From: Chamaea fasciata
Lineage: Eukaryota > Chordata > Aves > Passeriformes > Sylviidae
Assembly: GCA_029207755.1 (NCBI GenBank)
Contig: JARCOQ010000011.1
Span: 26,105,712 to 26,169,711 of the forward strand
Direction of reading: 5' to 3'
Length of the DNA stretch: 64,000 nucleotides
A program made the position numbers and the translations under genes. Shown one piece after another: positions 1 to 12,796 of this stretch. Position 1 is the first letter of the stretch, and every line of letters begins with the position of its first letter. Below the pieces are notes generated by a model. That model did not search any database. It was not told the origin of the DNA and was given only the letters and a program-made list of their open reading frames with translations.

Positions 1-2348
1 TTGTATTCTCAGACTCTGTGTAATTCTTCGTATATTTTACCTTCGTTTCATAAATTCCTCTTGTGTGAAGCTGTTGGTTGAAGTGAACTGCATATGGATT
101 CCTAATGGGGATCTACACTTCCTCCAAAAAATCAGTGCAGTTAAATTAGGTTGAAATTTTTCAAGGTGCTGTGTTTGGCATATTGCTCCTGCACCTTGTG
201 TTTCTGGATGATGCTGTAATGCAAATACAAATTAAATATCATATTAATGATTTCTGCCAGGTGCTACCAAAAAAAAAAAAAAGGAATTTAAATTACTAGA
301 CAAGTAAATGTAAATTAAGATAAGGGTGCTTAGACAGTTTATTGTACTATTTGCTGCCCATGTTTTGCATACATTGATTCAAACGATGGGTTGAGGCATG
401 CACTTAATTTATTTAATGACTTCCTGCTCTAGCTGTGATTTTGCCCATGGGTGGCTTTCAGAGTGACAGCTTGGAAGACAGAGAGAGGTTGTTTATCTTT
501 TAACTCCAAGATGGGAAGTCAAAGGTGTGGACAGGCAGAGGTGCTGGCGATGAGGCGAAGTGGCGTCTGCTTAGTAAAAATGGCTAATGAGGAAGATTTT
601 CATTGCAAGTGATCACTCTCAGGCACAGTGGAATTTTTTCTGTGGATGCAAAGGCAGAGCTGCTCCCATATTCATCTGCCTCGGGATGTGGCACATGCTG
701 ACAGCACAATTTGGATATATGCGAGCAAGTAGATTAATGAATCATCAGGAAAAAGTTCAGACATACAATCTTCTGTACTTTGCCACTAAGAGATCAGATT
801 GGCAGTCATAAATTACCAATCTGAGCCTTCTAACTGTACCAGTTTGGTGCCTCTGCCTTTCTCTTCACTGATTTAATGAAATTGTGCTTGTTGGCATCAC
901 ATATTAAAAAAATCTAATAAAACAACAGAAAAGAAAGAAAACCTTACATGATTCTCTAGGTACCTGGATGTAAAGAAATGGGTTGGAATCTGATGTTTGC
1001 AGATATTTGCTTTGCTAAAACAAATTCTTTCCATGTATGCAAAGTGCTTGCATGATTTACGCAAACAATTTTTCCCCCCAATTTTATATGTTTGGAAAAA
1101 AAAAACCCCAAACGTTTGGTATGCTATAATTTTGTAAGAACGCTGCAGAAAAATGGTGGAGTGCTACAAGTTGCTTGTAGAATGCATGGCACATCTATGT
1201 GTGAGAAAATTTTAGGAGAGCTTGTGATCAAAGTCAGAACACAAACCTTCAGCTTCCAGACGACACAGTTTCAGCGTTCCGGGAAAATGAGGATTTTCTT
1301 TTATCCCCATATTGAGGCCCCAGTGTGAATGAAGTCTCTGTGACCTGCCACTTAATGTGCAATTTGAGGCCCTTGCCCTGGGTGGAAATCCTGTTGTTAT
1401 TTAGCAGTAACCTGCTGCCCCTGAGGCACAGTGTCAATTCATGTACAATGTATTTAGTGATGTGTTCTGGGTGCACTAAATAAGAATTTGATTTTCCATT
1501 AAAGACTTGTTGAGAACAGCTATCTTTCTGAAGAGCTTTTCACATCTGTTCTTATCTTACCATTTTAATTGTCTGGAGCCGTATCTGCGTGCCAAGATTC
1601 CTCTTTCTTTTCTGTAATAAATTCCTTTGTGATGCTGCCGAATGCTGTTGTCAATGTGGAATTGCCTGGCTGCACTTGGTGATTCTGTGGCCTTTGGAGT
1701 GAGCTTTGTCCATCTGATTGATACTTAATAAAACCAATAAATGTCCATCTTTTAGTGTGTGGGCAATTTGCCTTTTAAAAAAAGGAAGAGGTGGAGCCCC
1801 AGGTTGTGTAGTGATGGTTGGCATAGTAATATTGTTCCTTTGGAGCAGCATTCACTGGGCAGGAGACCAGGAGCAACACTTTAGCTGTTATTAGTCTCTG
1901 GAATATTTAGGCTTCTCTTTTTGGCATGATTTGCTAAAAGAGTGTTTCGCCTGAGTAACCAATGTCTTCTGGAGGAAAAAACAAACAGATTTGTTTATCT
2001 GTAGCAGCTTGTTGTGATTTTTCACTTTCTTTCTCTGTTTGTATTTATTATATTTTGTACGTAATGTATAAATATTGATATCTTGGAGAACAATTTTTAC
2101 AAATAATCTCTTTCTAATGTACTTGTCTGTGTCCATTTTTTTTTTTTGCGAGATAATATTCTGCTGCTTAGCAGAATCCTCACGCTTTCGTTTTGTATTA
2201 GAAATGAATGTCACAGATACATAATTTAATTTTTTTTTTTTCCCCAAACATTTATGGTGCAGGGAACATGGAACTTCCCAAGCTGATGGGAATGCAGGCG
2301 TAGCCCTTGCTGGAGAAACTGAGTAAATGCTCCAGAGACATCGGAAAC

Positions 2349-2368
2349 GGGTGTGTGTGTGTGTCTGT
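2349..2368. repeat. (GT)n microsatellite, short
   Basis: A GTGTGTGT run of about eight dinucleotides ends in CTGTCT. Confidence 0.8.
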
Positions 2369-5300
2369 CTCTTCAAGGTGCTGATTCCAGTGGTCGGTCC
2401 TTGGTTTTTCCCTTGTGCATCCCATAATGACAATTCTGCCTGCCCTGGTGAAGCACAACTCGTGTCCCACACTGGAAGCTTTGCCAGTCCTCCTTGGGGA
2501 GGGAGTTGAACACTGGGAGATCTCCTTGACACTTGTCTCAGCTGTTCCCAGGAGTGGAAGATAAAGAAGGCGGGATGGGTTTGGGTAGGAGGGGCATTAT
2601 ATTATGAAGGAATGTTGAGGCTAATTCAGCCTGGAAGAAATGATCTAACCTCTGCATTTCTCCCTTGCTACACTGACTTCTGCAGGTTGGACTAGTCCCG
2701 TGTGTGAAAACAGTTTTAAATGTCTCCATATATGTAAGTTAATAATGGAATAATTCCCTAAAAATGTTTCCGTTCCTATCCTACGCTGAAGTTTTTTAGT
2801 AGTGGCTGGTTTTTAATTTTGTTCCTTAGTGGAACTTAGTATATGATCATGTCAAGTTACTTGTTGAAAGTCCTATTGATTTCCTTAGAGTTCCTGCCAG
2901 TTTCTAAATGTTAGTGTTCATCTTTTGGATAGTAGGAGCTCCTTGCTCTGCAGCTCCCTAGACTTCTGTTCAGGTAAGAGTAAGAGAAATTCCTCAGGTA
3001 AGAAGATGGGTTTGTGTGTTATTGCACAATAAATGGATTTAGTTGCTCTGATGATGAATGAAGTATTTCTCCTGTTGTGCGTAGATTCAGCAGAACAGAT
3101 TAGAACTGGACTAAACTTTAAGCCACTGCTGTTAAATATTTCTGTGAGATAATGCAGGTTCTTGACTTGCTGGTTTATTTGATAGGGGATCTGGACTCAT
3201 TCCTGAGTTTGCCCTGGAAGTTTCCTGTGAGCAAATAATCTCTCTTAATTTGCCTTTTCTAGAGAAAATGAAAAATAATAATCTTCCCTTGGATAGAACC
3301 TGATATTTAGCAATATTTTCAGATCTTGAGGAGAAAATAGATTTTTGTTGTCTGTATACACTTTTAAATTACTGTGCTTGTAAATTACTGTGGAATTGCT
3401 ACAGTAAATTACTGCCCTATAAAATACTGCTTCTCGGTGGCTTGGGAAGATTTTTTTTGTGTACATGCCACACTTAAAAGATACTGTAACATAAATCAAA
3501 TTTATTTGAAAGGTATTATTAGGTTTTCTGTACTCTGTACTGAGTAGTGGCGTATCCTTAGCGATGATTACTCATAAATCCCACAATTATTCAAAGAATA
3601 GCCTCACGATTAGGGCAACACTGGCTGTGTTATCCTGTGTTATTACAACAGTATGGAAGCATTTTAATAATAACAAGGGATTTAATTGGTGTAAAGACTT
3701 ATTTGTGGAATGCTAAACACTTTGGTAAGCGAGGCATTTGAATTGTGCATTACAGGCACCTGGAGTATTATCAGCTAATTAGGAGCTGAAGGGGCATATG
3801 TGGCGTTAGCAAAGGCTGTTCAACTTCTGCACGGTTGTTTTTCAGTATTAAAATGGCTGGAACAATGATTATAAGTTTTATGTGACTCTGAGTATGGTTT
3901 ATTACCTTCTGTGAACAGTTTCTAAAATATACTTTTAAGCAGCTTTCAGGGAACAGTGCACGATTAAATTTTGCAGTGAAGGTACTGATCTACAGCTAGA
4001 AAATAATGTCAGAGTGTTTAGATCGAAATGGAATGGCATAAATATTTAATTTGTTTCTAGGAAAAGCTGTTTGTTTATCAGCAGCTGTATTTTGTCAGGT
4101 GGTGGGAAACTATGAATTTAGGTTGATTGGTCCAGGTAGAGGAGGAGAAGCATTAATGGGAGTTGGGTACCGTGGGGAGTTCTCCATTATTAACCTGCCA
4201 GTTTTAAATTCCATCTGTAACATACTAATCAAATGCTTTTGACAGTTTAAGCTTTATTGTCACCTTTAAACCTCCACAGAAGGAGGATTTCCTCTGAAAT
4301 CTGGCTGTTTCTTGCCTAGCTGTTAATTATGCCTCGTGACATACCCTGCTAGTTTCCCCTTCCTTTCAGGCCACTGTTGTCTGCAGACTTCTTTTGCTTC
4401 CAGGCTATGGAGTTTTACCCTCTCTTCTTGCTGTTCCTGACTTTTCGTTGAAATTCTTGGCAGCAATGGTGGCCCACACAAGTATTTTATCTTTTGTTCA
4501 GCCCTGTGGTTGTTTATGACCGGTCAGCTGTCAAAACCGCGTGTCTGCCGGTGAGCTACAAGGTTATCCTTGCTGGAGGCCGAGTTTATTTTTCTAAGGA
4601 ATTAAATATGTTATCATATAGGTGTGGTGCTGTTGCAAGTAGCTCAAAATAATATTCTTAATGCTTGAGAGAGGAGGACGGCTGTTGCTCAGCAGGCCCG
4701 GGTGGACTGTCATTTTGTGAGTACATCACCTTGTTCTTGGCAGGTGCCTGTGTGAGGCTCAGAGGTGACTGCGCTCAGCCAGGGCAGCGCAGGGTGACGC
4801 CGAGTCCTTGTCCTCGCCCTGTCAGCAGTGCAGAGGGGACACTTGTGGACGGGCTGGCTGGAGAGATGGGCTCCGCTCTCCTCCCCACTCAGAACTTGGC
4901 TTGCTGGGGCCAGTTCCTAACATCAGGCTCCAGCTGTGCTCAAGGGGTGACTGCTGTCGGGGCAGAGGGGAGAGCGTGTCCCTCCTCCCTGACTCCCAAA
5001 CCAGATGTGGCTTTTGGGAAAGGCCCCCACTTCTCTAAGGGTCCGAAAAGCTGTGGCATTGCACCAGGGCCGGTGGCTGGGGTTGAGATCCTATACTGGT
5101 TGGTTTTGTTTTTTTTGAAAGGCCTTTCTCCACAAGAGCTTGGGCGCTAGCGGTGCCTCAGTACCTGTTTCGGTGCTTGAGCATCACGTCAAAATGTGCA
5201 TTTGCCCTAAATTAAGTAGATATTAATGTAACAGACTGATTTTTGTCCTCCAGTATGTTTGTTGTACCTTTAAACCAAACAAATTAACTCCACGTGGCAG

Positions 5301-7549
5301 AGTTCCCTCTTGCTGTGCTGCCGGCAGGTAATTTGCTGGTTTGTCTGAGAGCAGTGTCAGGAGCCCCTGAGCTCCCCTTGCCTCACCCAAAAAACTCCTT
5401 CACCTGTCAACCCCAGTTGGAATGCGGAAGGTGCTCCTGGGGGGAAATATTTCACAAGCACCGCTGAAGGTAAAGGCCTGGCAGTGGGATCCGGTGAAAT
5501 CATGCTGCTGGCAGACCTGCCAGGGAAAGGATCTCACCCATTTAATGTTGGGTTGTTTTTTTTTCTTGCCCTTACAGCTGTTGGAGTGCCAGCCTTCCAG
5601 GGCATTGGGATACAATTTGCTTATCTAATATCTGTAATTAATCTGTGAGAGCGGTAGCGTTGTGAAGATGGGAAATGATGAACGGCAATAAGGCATTTCA
5701 TTTCTCTTACATATTGTACTCTCCAGCCAGATTATTGTTAACCCCAGATGGTTTATGACTTTTGGATAATAGCACAGGGTGTTTTATTCTGGATATTAAT
5801 TGGAGTTACATTTTCTAGTGTAGAAGTTCATTCTGTCCTTCATTTGATAAGCTAAAATTGCACTATTTGTCTGTGTATGGTTCTACCAACTCTTTATTTT
5901 TTAAGAGCTGTGGAGGAGGAAATTCAGATTTATTGTCCTGTATGCTGCTGGTCTGGGACAGGTAGAATTGGCGAGGAGAAACATCACAATCTCACCGCTC
6001 AGCATAAAGCTAGAAAATAACTCCAAGACCAGTGATTTTTTTTCTGTTTTGGTTGAAGAATCTATTAAATGGAAGTACATGAGAGAGTTTTAAAAGAAAT
6101 TGATTTCCTTACTAACAGTGTTTTCTTGCCTGAATAAGAGTTTAATCATATTGGTGGGAAACAAAATTGATGAACCTTTAACATCAGATGGTACAGAAAC
6201 AGTGATTAGAAACCATTTGCCTACAGCTTAGAAGACAAAAATTTAGATTAAGCACAACTGAAACATTAATTTAATCTAATTCTGTTGAAGTCATGGGGAA
6301 AATCTGCTGCTGCAAAATTAATCTTACTCCTCATTTCCAGTTATGAAACGAGTGAAATGATGTCAGTATAATTCTAGTTTAAAAATCATCAATATACATT
6401 CTTATCCTTTGTACCTGATGCAAGCATACCTCTCATTTAGGAAATCTCCTCCTCCTCCTGTCATTGCTTGCTTTCTGCCATTCCTTATCAACAAAACTGT
6501 CTAGATTTAGCTTCCCAAAGCCAAGAAAGTGAGAGCCCAGCGGCCAAAAGCCTGCTTAGAAGAGAATTCAACAAAAGACAAAAAAACTATCTCAGCTGCT
6601 TTGCCAGGCTTGAGCAGGAAAGCAGCCGTGGAGCTATTTCCTGAAAGAAATGCAAAAAACCCCAGCAAACACCTCAATTTGTGCACGGTTGTTTTGCTTT
6701 CCAGCCAGGGTTCTGGTCTGGGCATATGAATAGTTCGGACCTGAGCTGAGGTTGCCTTTTCCCCCTCGTCCCTTTCCCGCTGATCGCCGTAATCCTGGCT
6801 AAAGGAATCACCCGGGCAGCGTGTCTCTGCTGCTGGTGCTGCTGTGCGTGGTGCAACTGCTTCACTGCTCGCTGTTCTGGTTAAAGAAGTGCTTTGGGGC
6901 TTTGTTGGGGGGTTTCTTTTGAGACGCCTCCTGGATAGGAACGGCACTCTCATTTAATAAAGGATTCGTTTCTAATTCTGCCAAGCCAAGCCACAGGAGC
7001 CGTTGTGGCAGGCTCTTTGCAGGCTCTGCCGTGGTGTTTGTGTGGAGCTGCACGGCAGCAGCGCTGGTGCACAGGCAGCAGTGCAGATCTGCGATGTGCT
7101 GTGGCTCACTGGCACCGAGCCTTTCTGTTGGTGACATCTGCCGTCCTGTTGAACGGGGGACCTTTGTTATCTCTCTGCTTTGGTGCTTTGGTGATTTAAA
7201 CCTGTGGAGGGCTTGCTGGCTGAAAAAGCTCTGCCACAAAATGCTGTCAGATAACTTTACTCAAATGGATGCTTTTCGCTTTTTTTTAGACACGTTTTTA
7301 AACATAAAACAAATACATCTCTGTAATAGAGCAGTGCAGTTATTCATTGAATTGCATTTATTATGTAATTCTTTTAAAGGGAAACTAATTATTTGATTGT
7401 TCTCACCCACCAAAAAATATCAATTAGCATGCCAGACTAATTAATCTTCTAAAAGGTAACAATCAAATACAGCACATTTCCTCCCCTAGGAAGACAGTAC
7501 TTCTAAAGGTCACCATTTAGCTGTGCACCTCTTTTTATTGCACTTTCTC

Positions 7550-7581
7550 AAAAAAAAAGGGGGGGGGGGAGGAAGGAGGGG
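7550..7581 (+). repeat. Polypurine tract A9-G11-AGGAAGGAGGGG
   Basis: A 32-base all-purine run combines nine A, eleven G and a short GGA-type tail. Such mirror-like purine tracts can form triplex or G-quadruplex structures and are often polymorphic in length. Confidence 0.9.
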
Positions 7582-8549
7582 TTGAATGATGAGAACTCAG
7601 TTCTCTCTAATGCTTAATAAACTTAACCTTTATCATGGTATTGAACTTGATGATCCTGCATGAAAGAGGAGAGCGTGCTGCTTTAGAGGCATTTGTGCTG
7701 ACTGTTAGTTAATCATTTTTATTTGCTTTGTGGATACGACATGGAATATTTATTAAAATTCTTCAGAGCATAGTAAATATGAAGAGAGGTTAAAGCAGCA
7801 GAGGAAGAGGGATGGGCTCCCCTGAGCAGAAGGAGGGGTGTGTGGGTACAGGTGACTGTAGGGGATGCATGTTGACTACAAAAAGATCTCCTCCTGAACA
7901 GTCGTCCTCCTGTCTGATTCTGGACAGAACTTCTTGAGGTGCAGATAGTGCAAAGTATGTTGGATTTGTTTTTTTTTTTTGCCTAGCTTTCTCCATAGTA
8001 ATAAATGGTTAACGAAATTTGTCATAATTTAAAAGAAATGTTGAATATTTTCTACCCGTATGGTCGTATTAGAAAGTGTGTGGGAAAACAATCATTTTGA
8101 AAAGGGAAAAAAAAAGGATAAAAATATAATACTTTGCAAAGGGGTATTCTCAAATCCCATCAAATTCAAAGCTTTCAAATTTCATCTCCGATCAGGCATC
8201 TTTTATTGCTGCATTGTAAGGAGTTAAGTATCTTTTCTCAAGCAGACTATAATTCTTCATCATACATGGTATGCTAAGTTGCTTTAGGAGGTAACTAGAG
8301 AATGAATTTCTTTTATTGCTGATCCCGAAGCAGTGCCCAGAAATTCATAGGTTCCATAAGCGTTTCTAAAGATCCATTAAAATCATCCTAAGCATGATGG
8401 ATGGCAGGATGCTCTGCTTTACGTCATGCTCCTCGTCTGCACTAAAAGTAAGCTCTTGTTTCCTTAATTGAATATTAAATTTATTTTATTCCTCGGTGGA
8501 CTAGACTTTTAGCAAGTATAAATCTCGCTTTTATTTGCAACAGGTGCTA

Positions 8550-9074
8550 GTCTCACTCAGAGCACACATCCCTGCTGTGGCTCTTCTCCCAGGTCTCACT
8601 CAGAGCACACACATCCCTGCTGTGGCTCTTCTCCCAGGTCTCACTCAGAGCACACACACACATCCCTACTGTGGCTCTTCTCCCAGGTCTCACACCGAAC
8701 ACACACACATCCCTGCTGTGGCTCTTCTCCCAGGTCTCACTCAGAGTACACACATCCCTACTGTGGCTCTTCTCCCAGGTCTCACTCAGAGCACACACAC
8801 ACATCCCTACTGTGGCTCTTCTCCCAGGTCTCACTCAGAGCACACACACACACATCCCTACTGTGGCTCTTCTCCCAGGTCTCACTCAGAGCACACACAC
8901 ACATCCCTGCTGTGGCTCTTCTCCCAGGTCTCACTCAGAGCACACACACACATCCCTGCTGTGGCTCTTCTCCCAGGTCTCACTCAGAGCACACACACAC
9001 ATCCCTGCTGTGGCTCTTCTCCCAGGTCTCACTCAGAGCACACACACACATCCCTACTGTGGCTCTTTCCCAAG
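8550..9074. repeat. Minisatellite, 11 tandem copies of a 43-51 bp unit with a nested (CA)n
   Basis: Eleven head-to-tail units begin GTCTCACTCAGAGCACAC and end CTCTTCTCCCAG. Unit starts are 8550, 8593, 8638, 8687, 8734, 8779, 8828, 8879, 8928, 8977 and 9026. Lengths are 43, 45, 49, 47, 45, 49, 51, 49, 49, 49 and about 49 bp. Nearly all the length variation comes from the internal CA run. A CCCTGC/CCCTAC substitution alternates among copies, unit 4 has a diverged head (CACACCGAAC), and the last copy ends CTTTCCCAAG. The array has long open frames on both strands (for example 8535-9206 plus), but only because the unit lacks stops. Unit lengths are mostly not multiples of three, so the frame shifts from copy to copy, and I do not call it coding. 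Confidence 0.97.
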
Positions 9075-11262
9075 AGATTTGAGCACTTTCTCCACGTGGT
9101 GCTGGTTGTGCTGTCGATGGGATCTCTGCAGATTGATCTGAAATGTGGAAACCCGAGTTCCTGCTGGCAGGCTGCCTGTGGGACGCTGCTGTCTGCGCAA
9201 TTTTAGGGGTTAGAGTTCTGCAGACAGTTCCTCAGGGTTGGACCATCGTTTGGAACTGAGAAGAATGTAAGAAGTATGAAATAACTCTTTTCTCTTCTCC
9301 TGCTTATGTGTTTTTCTCAGAGGAGGCCAAGCCAAGTGGTGCTCAGAAAGCAGAGAAAAGGCACGGGAGGTGACAAGTGTGTTTACCAGGCAGGGATGGA
9401 AATATGACATGACAAAGACAATAAATACCCAACAATTTTGTGCTTTTTCTGTTCTGCCTCCGGTTTCAGATCAATTTTTGCCTTTTTCCCAGCTTGTTTT
9501 TCTTTCCACGATGCTGGTATGTGTAGCAGTCAACATCCTGGATCAGGAACGTGTGTTCACTGCCTCAGGGATCCATGCCAGCATCACTTTTTTTGGTTTC
9601 CTTGGGCTGGGAAGCGAGGGCAGGGCTGGTGCCAGCAGTGAAGAGGAGCCCTGTGTCCCCAGAGCTGTGCAGCAAAGCCAGTCACCGCGCCAGAAGCTAA
9701 AACAGCTCCCACCAGCAGCTCTTAGACGATGCCCCACCTCTGAATTTGTTTTAGGGATGTCAATCATTTCTAATGTTTGATTTGCTTGTCAGTCAGTGCC
9801 AGCCTTCCCAGATAACGTGACGTGGGGCTGCAAAGGCTCCTTCACGTTAAAGCCTCTTCAGTCACTGACAGTTTTGGTACAGAAAACATCAATCAGCGTC
9901 ACTAGTGGGAGGAAGCCGTGCAGTCTCTGTCAAATTCCAGGGCTCCTGATTAGTGGGTTTTGTTGTTGTTGTGTTCGTGTACTCCCCCAGGAAACCCACA
10001 GGATCGCTTGTCTGACTCTGTGTTGGCTTCCAGGGACGTAATGTATAGCTTATTCCCAAAGTTGTAAAGCCTGATGTTTGCTCTCCAGGAACAGCAAGTG
10101 TCTTCAGAAGTCAGAAAAACTGCTTTTGGGCTGACTTTATTTCCCTTAGAAATACATGTACAGAAGTTTTTGCTACCTTGTGTGCACCTTTCTAGATGAA
10201 GTAAAATGTGCTGGCAATGGCTGCTTTAATTTTTGTGTGGGCAGCTGTTACATTTATATAAGTATTACTCCTTTTGAGAAATCGCTAGGAGATATAAAAG
10301 TTTAAGTTCTCTGCTGGAACATAATTCTGGCCTTTGTAAAAGCCTTGCATCTCCCAGCCCATCACTGTGCTCTGCCTCTCACATGCTTGAGCTTGTCTTG
10401 CTGCTCCTCTTAAAAATCCAACTCTTCTGCAGCCGCCAGCTGACAGCAAGGAGTCGATTACTAACAGAATAAATTTGAAATAAAACAAAAGCAAAGTGCA
10501 AAGCTTCCCTCAGCTGAGCTTTTTCATAGAAACCAGGGAGGATAAATGGCAATGACTGTCTTCAGTGAGGTCATCTGTCGACCAACCATTGAACAAACTT
10601 ATTATTTCTAGCCAGAGCGATGAAAGGAAACATGGAATGTCTCATTTTGGGATATGTGAGTGTGAGCAAGACCGCCAGCCCTGAGGAGCATCCTGTGGCA
10701 ATGAGGGACTGCCTGAAGGTAGCCACTAACTCTCGTGCTCTGCAGAAAACTCCTTCTGGAGCCTGTTTGATGGGTTGTGATTGCCCTGTGGACCGTCTGC
10801 TCTGTCCAGGCGCTGGGAAAGGGTTCTCCAGAGGCACACTCAGGGTGCTGCCCTGCAAGGCTGGTCAGGATTCCCCACGGGTAAATATCCTGGGAGCTGC
10901 TGACGCCCTCTGCTTGTGCCTCAGTCTGATACTCCCTGCTCTGGGCAGCAAATCCCCCCCTTCCCAAACGCAAACAAACGAACAAAACCTTCCCCACCAA
11001 AAAACCCCACCGAACCAAACAAAATTAATAATAATTAAAAAAACCAAAACACAACAAAATCAATCAAACCTCAAGCAGCACAAACCCACCGTTTCCAGGG
11101 CAGTGGGAGACCTTTACAGAATCCCAGTCTCCACCATTTCCTCATCTGCTGAAGAGACACTTTTTGAGGACACAGCAGCCTTTGCTCACTGCACAGCACT
11201 CCTGTAGCGCTGCCCAGCTCCCCTGAATGTTTTGGGCCATTTCCAGATAATTTCCAAAAATT
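9075..11262. other. No gene seen between the minisatellite and the first CR1
   Basis: The 136-codon plus frame at 9,370-9,780 shows no domain I recognise and covers a modestly GC-rich patch. The C+A tract at 10,951-11,092 accounts for the longest frame. Nothing else stands out. Confidence 0.55.
10951..11092. repeat. C+A-rich low-complexity tract
   Basis: About 140 bases are nearly free of G and T, made of A-runs separated by C-runs (CAAACAAACGAACAAAACC-like), with an AT-rich middle at 11,023-11,040. The 195-codon frame through it (10,620-11,207) is composed mainly of Asn, Gln, Lys and Thr in this stretch and is not credible as protein. Confidence 0.88.
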
Positions 11263-11600
11263 TTGGGGGACCTTATCACTCTCTCCAAGTGCCTGAAAGG
11301 AAATTGTGTAGCCAGGTGGGGATCACTCTCTTCTCACAGGTGACAGGTGACAGGACCAGAGGAAATGGCCTCAAGTTGCACCAGGGGATGTTCAGGTGGA
11401 AATGTTAGTTGGAAAACTCTCTACACTAAACAGTCGTCAGGCACTGGAACAGGTTGTCCAGGGAAGTGGTGGAATTGCCATGCTCAACAGGGGTTTGCGT
11501 GTTGTGGCATCTGGGGATGTTCTAGTGCTGGTTTAATGGTTGGACTTGATGATCTTGGGGTTCTTTAGCAACCTTAATGATTGTATGGCCCATGACTGCA
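11263..11600 (+). mobile_element. CR1 LINE 3' fragment, plus orientation
   Basis: The text follows the well-known CR1 3' region in order. It has GGGGACCTTATC, CCTGAAAGG, TAGCCAGGTGGGG, GTGACAGGACCAGAGGAAATGG, CACTGGAACAGGTTGTCCAGG and GTTGGACTTGATGATCTTGG, then an AACCTTAATGATTG end. A GTGACAG duplication at about 11,339-11,354 is local to this copy. The element is 5'-truncated and lacks any ORF2 sequence, as most CR1 copies do. The 73-codon frame inside it is noncoding. Confidence 0.92.
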
Positions 11601-12779
11601 TGAATTTATTAAGAGTTAATGTAAATAAACCCGTTTGGGCCTGATCCAGCTATATGAATTTCTGTCCTCAGCCCATCCAGGAGGGTCTGCTGTGTTCTAC
11701 ACAGGTCAGAGCACAAGATTTTTGCAAACTGTTTTTGCTGTTGCGTCTGAAGCAACTTCGGTCAAAGTTTCTCAATGACAAAAGTATGCGATTTCTTCTG
11801 GGTGTGTTCAGTTTGAAACCCTCTGTATTTAAAGGAGATTTAGAGGCTTAGTGTTGAACTTGCCTCCATTAACTAATAAGGCAATTTTGTTGAACATGTG
11901 AAAGAGTTGAAATGTTAATTGTGATGCTCAAAATGTTGGGTTTTGCCTACCGGGTATTTGGATATTCAATTAAGTGGCTGTACAGTAAATATTAAAGGTA
12001 TGTTACTATACTTGGGGTAACTCACCATGTCCAGGTTTTCTATAAAAGGACTCATGTTTTTTGCTAGAAAAGGGACAAATTTGTCAGAGGGAAGACTCTG
12101 TAAAATACGAAGAATTTCTTTGTGACTTTGTAATAAAGAGAGGTAAAGCTTTTTGCATGCAGGATATCCTTTCTCATCTGCTGCATGTATTTTACACACC
12201 TCTGGCTCTAAGATCAACAATGCCGTTCCATGGCTTGCTGCTTCTGTGAATAATCAGGGAACCGTCTCTTTTGCAGTGGGTTTGATTTGATAAGATTTGG
12301 TACTGGAATTATATTACAGCTCACAAATATTTCAGTCAACTTTAATATAAATTTTTATACTATGCTAGAATGAAACCACAGTCTGAAATAATTTTACATC
12401 ATGAGCGGTTCTAAATGAAAGTACTTGCAGATTATTTCCATCACATACGTGCAGGAAAGAATCTGTTTCTGCCTAAATAACATTTAAGTCCATTACCTTA
12501 GGGGAAAACAGTCATTTCAAGCTTTAGCACCTGAGTGGTGCTGAACTTCAGTGATGGTGATAGGGATCATTATCAAAGTGCTGCCTTCTCAGGAGAAGCC
12601 TAGCTCCAAAAAAAGTGTGGGAGCCTCACTAACAGGTCCTGGATGGGCACAGTCCAACACGCTGAAGGCTGATGATGCAGCAGCTTGGCTTGGCTTGGCT
12701 TGCCCAACTTTTGGAAGCAGATATAAATTTATTTAAATATATTTTCGTATGTATATATGTGCACACACCTATTTCTGAG

Positions 12780-12796
12780 ATATATATATATATATA
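12780..12796. repeat. (AT)n microsatellite
   Basis: An uninterrupted ATATAT run of about 17 bases, preceded by a diverged TATGTATATATGTGCACACAC stretch. Confidence 0.85.

Larger units (their letters stand above)
1..8549. other. No gene seen; presumed intronic or intergenic
   Basis: AT-rich DNA with short A/T runs, a brief GT repeat at 2,349 and a polypurine tract at 7,550. GC-rich patches lie at about 4,665-5,100 and 6,700-7,200. Open frames in the patches (longest 161 codons at 4,665-5,150 plus) have no recognisable domain, and I saw no convincing splice-site pair around them. No RNA gene was recognised. Confidence 0.6.

Noticed and set aside
1891..2532. 213-codon minus-strand open frame
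   Set aside because: It is largely Lys/Asn-rich text from A/T runs and a GT repeat, with no domain, and is interrupted by low-complexity stretches.
4665..5150. 161-codon plus frame in a GC-rich patch
   Set aside because: No recognisable domain. Several frames are open together, as expected from GC-rich, stop-poor DNA.
10620..11207. 195-codon plus frame
   Set aside because: Its second half is translated C+A low-complexity sequence and no domain is visible.
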